A DNA stretch of 6,827 bases from an uncultured Eubacteriales bacterium (GTDB lineage Bacteria; Bacillota; Clostridia; Monoglobales; Monoglobaceae): positions 1-6,827 of the forward strand of contig URTH01000096.1 in the NCBI GenBank assembly GCA_900550775.1, read 5' to 3'. Both the position numbers and the translations under genes were made by a program. The notes beneath the pieces were generated by a model, which saw only the letters and a program-made list of their open reading frames with translations, was not told where the DNA came from and ran no database searches. Below are positions 6,376-6,827 of this stretch, piece after piece; positions within the stretch are counted from its first letter, which is position 1, and each line of letters opens with the position of its first letter.

Positions 6376-6827
6376 TCAGAAAACCGGCGCAAAGCGCAGC
6401 GCAATCACCAGTACAGAAAGCCCCAAAAAGACCGCCCACGCAGAAAAATCCAGTCCGGTGTAATGCAGTTCCTTTAAACGGGTGCGGTTTTCGCCGCCGC
6501 GGTAGCATCGGCATTCCATCGCCGTTGCCAGCTCATCCGCACGGCGAAACGCACTGATAAACAGCGGAATCAGGATCGGCACCATTGCCTTGGCGCGGCG
6601 GATCAGGTTTCCCGTTTCAAAATCCGCACCGCGCGCCGTCTGCGCCTTGATAATTTTATCGGTTTCTTCCATCAGGATCGGAATAAAACGCAGCGCAATC
6701 GACATCATCATCGCAATTTCATGAACCGGAACATTTATTTTATTAAGCGGTTTTAATACGCTTTCAATCCCATCTGTCAGGGAATTTGGTGTTGTCGTCA
6801 GTGTCATAAGTGAAGATCCGACAATCA
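6376..6827 (-). CDS. ecfT: ECF transporter T component (EcfT), C-terminal part
   Basis: EcfT is the membrane coupling subunit of energy-coupling factor transporters. It joins the ATPases EcfA1/EcfA2 to interchangeable substrate-binding S proteins for vitamins or metal ions. The frame stays open to the right edge, so the 5' end is outside; 149 codons before the stop are seen, of a usual 265 or so. Counting from the Met at 6807, the visible part holds SLTDGIESVLKPL (9-21), VPVHEIAMMMSIALRFIP (26-43), the first coupling motif Ala-Arg-Gly at 58-60 in the context AQTARGADF, and the second at CRCYRGG (99-105). These two motifs contact the ATPases. A last membrane helix spans about 122-140. The Met at 6807 is internal, since family-like sequence continues upstream of it. 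In group II systems the ATPase genes normally stand just upstream, beyond the window. It precedes truA by 72 bases. Confidence 0.95.
   Translation of the reverse strand, partial: IVGSSLMTLTTTPNSLTDGIESVLKPLNKINVPVHEIAMMMSIALRFIPILMEETDKIIKAQTARGADFETGNLIRRAKAMVPILIPLFISAFRRADELATAMECRCYRGGENRTRLKELHYTGLDFSAWAVFLGLSVLVIALRFAPVF

Overview
The window is a compact, one-directional stretch of a bacterial chromosome. All seven genes lie on the minus strand, so transcription runs from high to low coordinates. Gaps between genes are 1 to 72 bases, and in one place two genes overlap by 26 bases. No stretch over 300 bases lacks a gene. I see no rRNA, tRNA, CRISPR, insertion sequence or phage signal. 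Strong GGAGG-type ribosome binding sites, moderately GC-rich codon use, an energy-coupling factor (ECF) transporter gene directly ahead of truA, a clostridial-style Rho, and an ammonia-dependent asparagine synthetase next to formate-tetrahydrofolate ligase all point to Firmicutes, class Clostridia. An Oscillospiraceae-like anaerobe is my best guess, by inference only.

In transcription order (right to left) the genes are: the 3' part of ecfT (ECF transporter T subunit, cut by the right edge); truA (tRNA pseudouridine synthase A); a single-pass membrane protein with a predicted beta-propeller outer domain (DUF5711-like, function unknown); a four-helix CvpA-family membrane protein; rho (transcription terminator, with a low-complexity linker near its N terminus); a secreted polysaccharide deacetylase whose predicted GTG start lies inside rho; asnA (aspartate-ammonia ligase); and the first 60 codons of fhs (formate-tetrahydrofolate ligase, cut by the left edge).

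Spacing suggests co-transcription throughout, with several translationally coupled pairs (truA/DUF5711-like, rho/deacetylase, asnA/fhs). In function the set is mixed: vitamin or metal uptake and tRNA modification at the upstream end, envelope proteins (DUF5711-like, CvpA-like, deacetylase) around rho in the middle, and nitrogen and one-carbon metabolism at the downstream end. I found no convincing promoter or intrinsic terminator within the run.

The region looks like ordinary core genome. I see no defence, mobile or otherwise novel multi-gene system. The points most worth a second look are the uncharacterised DUF5711-like/CvpA membrane pair, the disordered linker in Rho, and the reduced set of catalytic motifs in the deacetylase.
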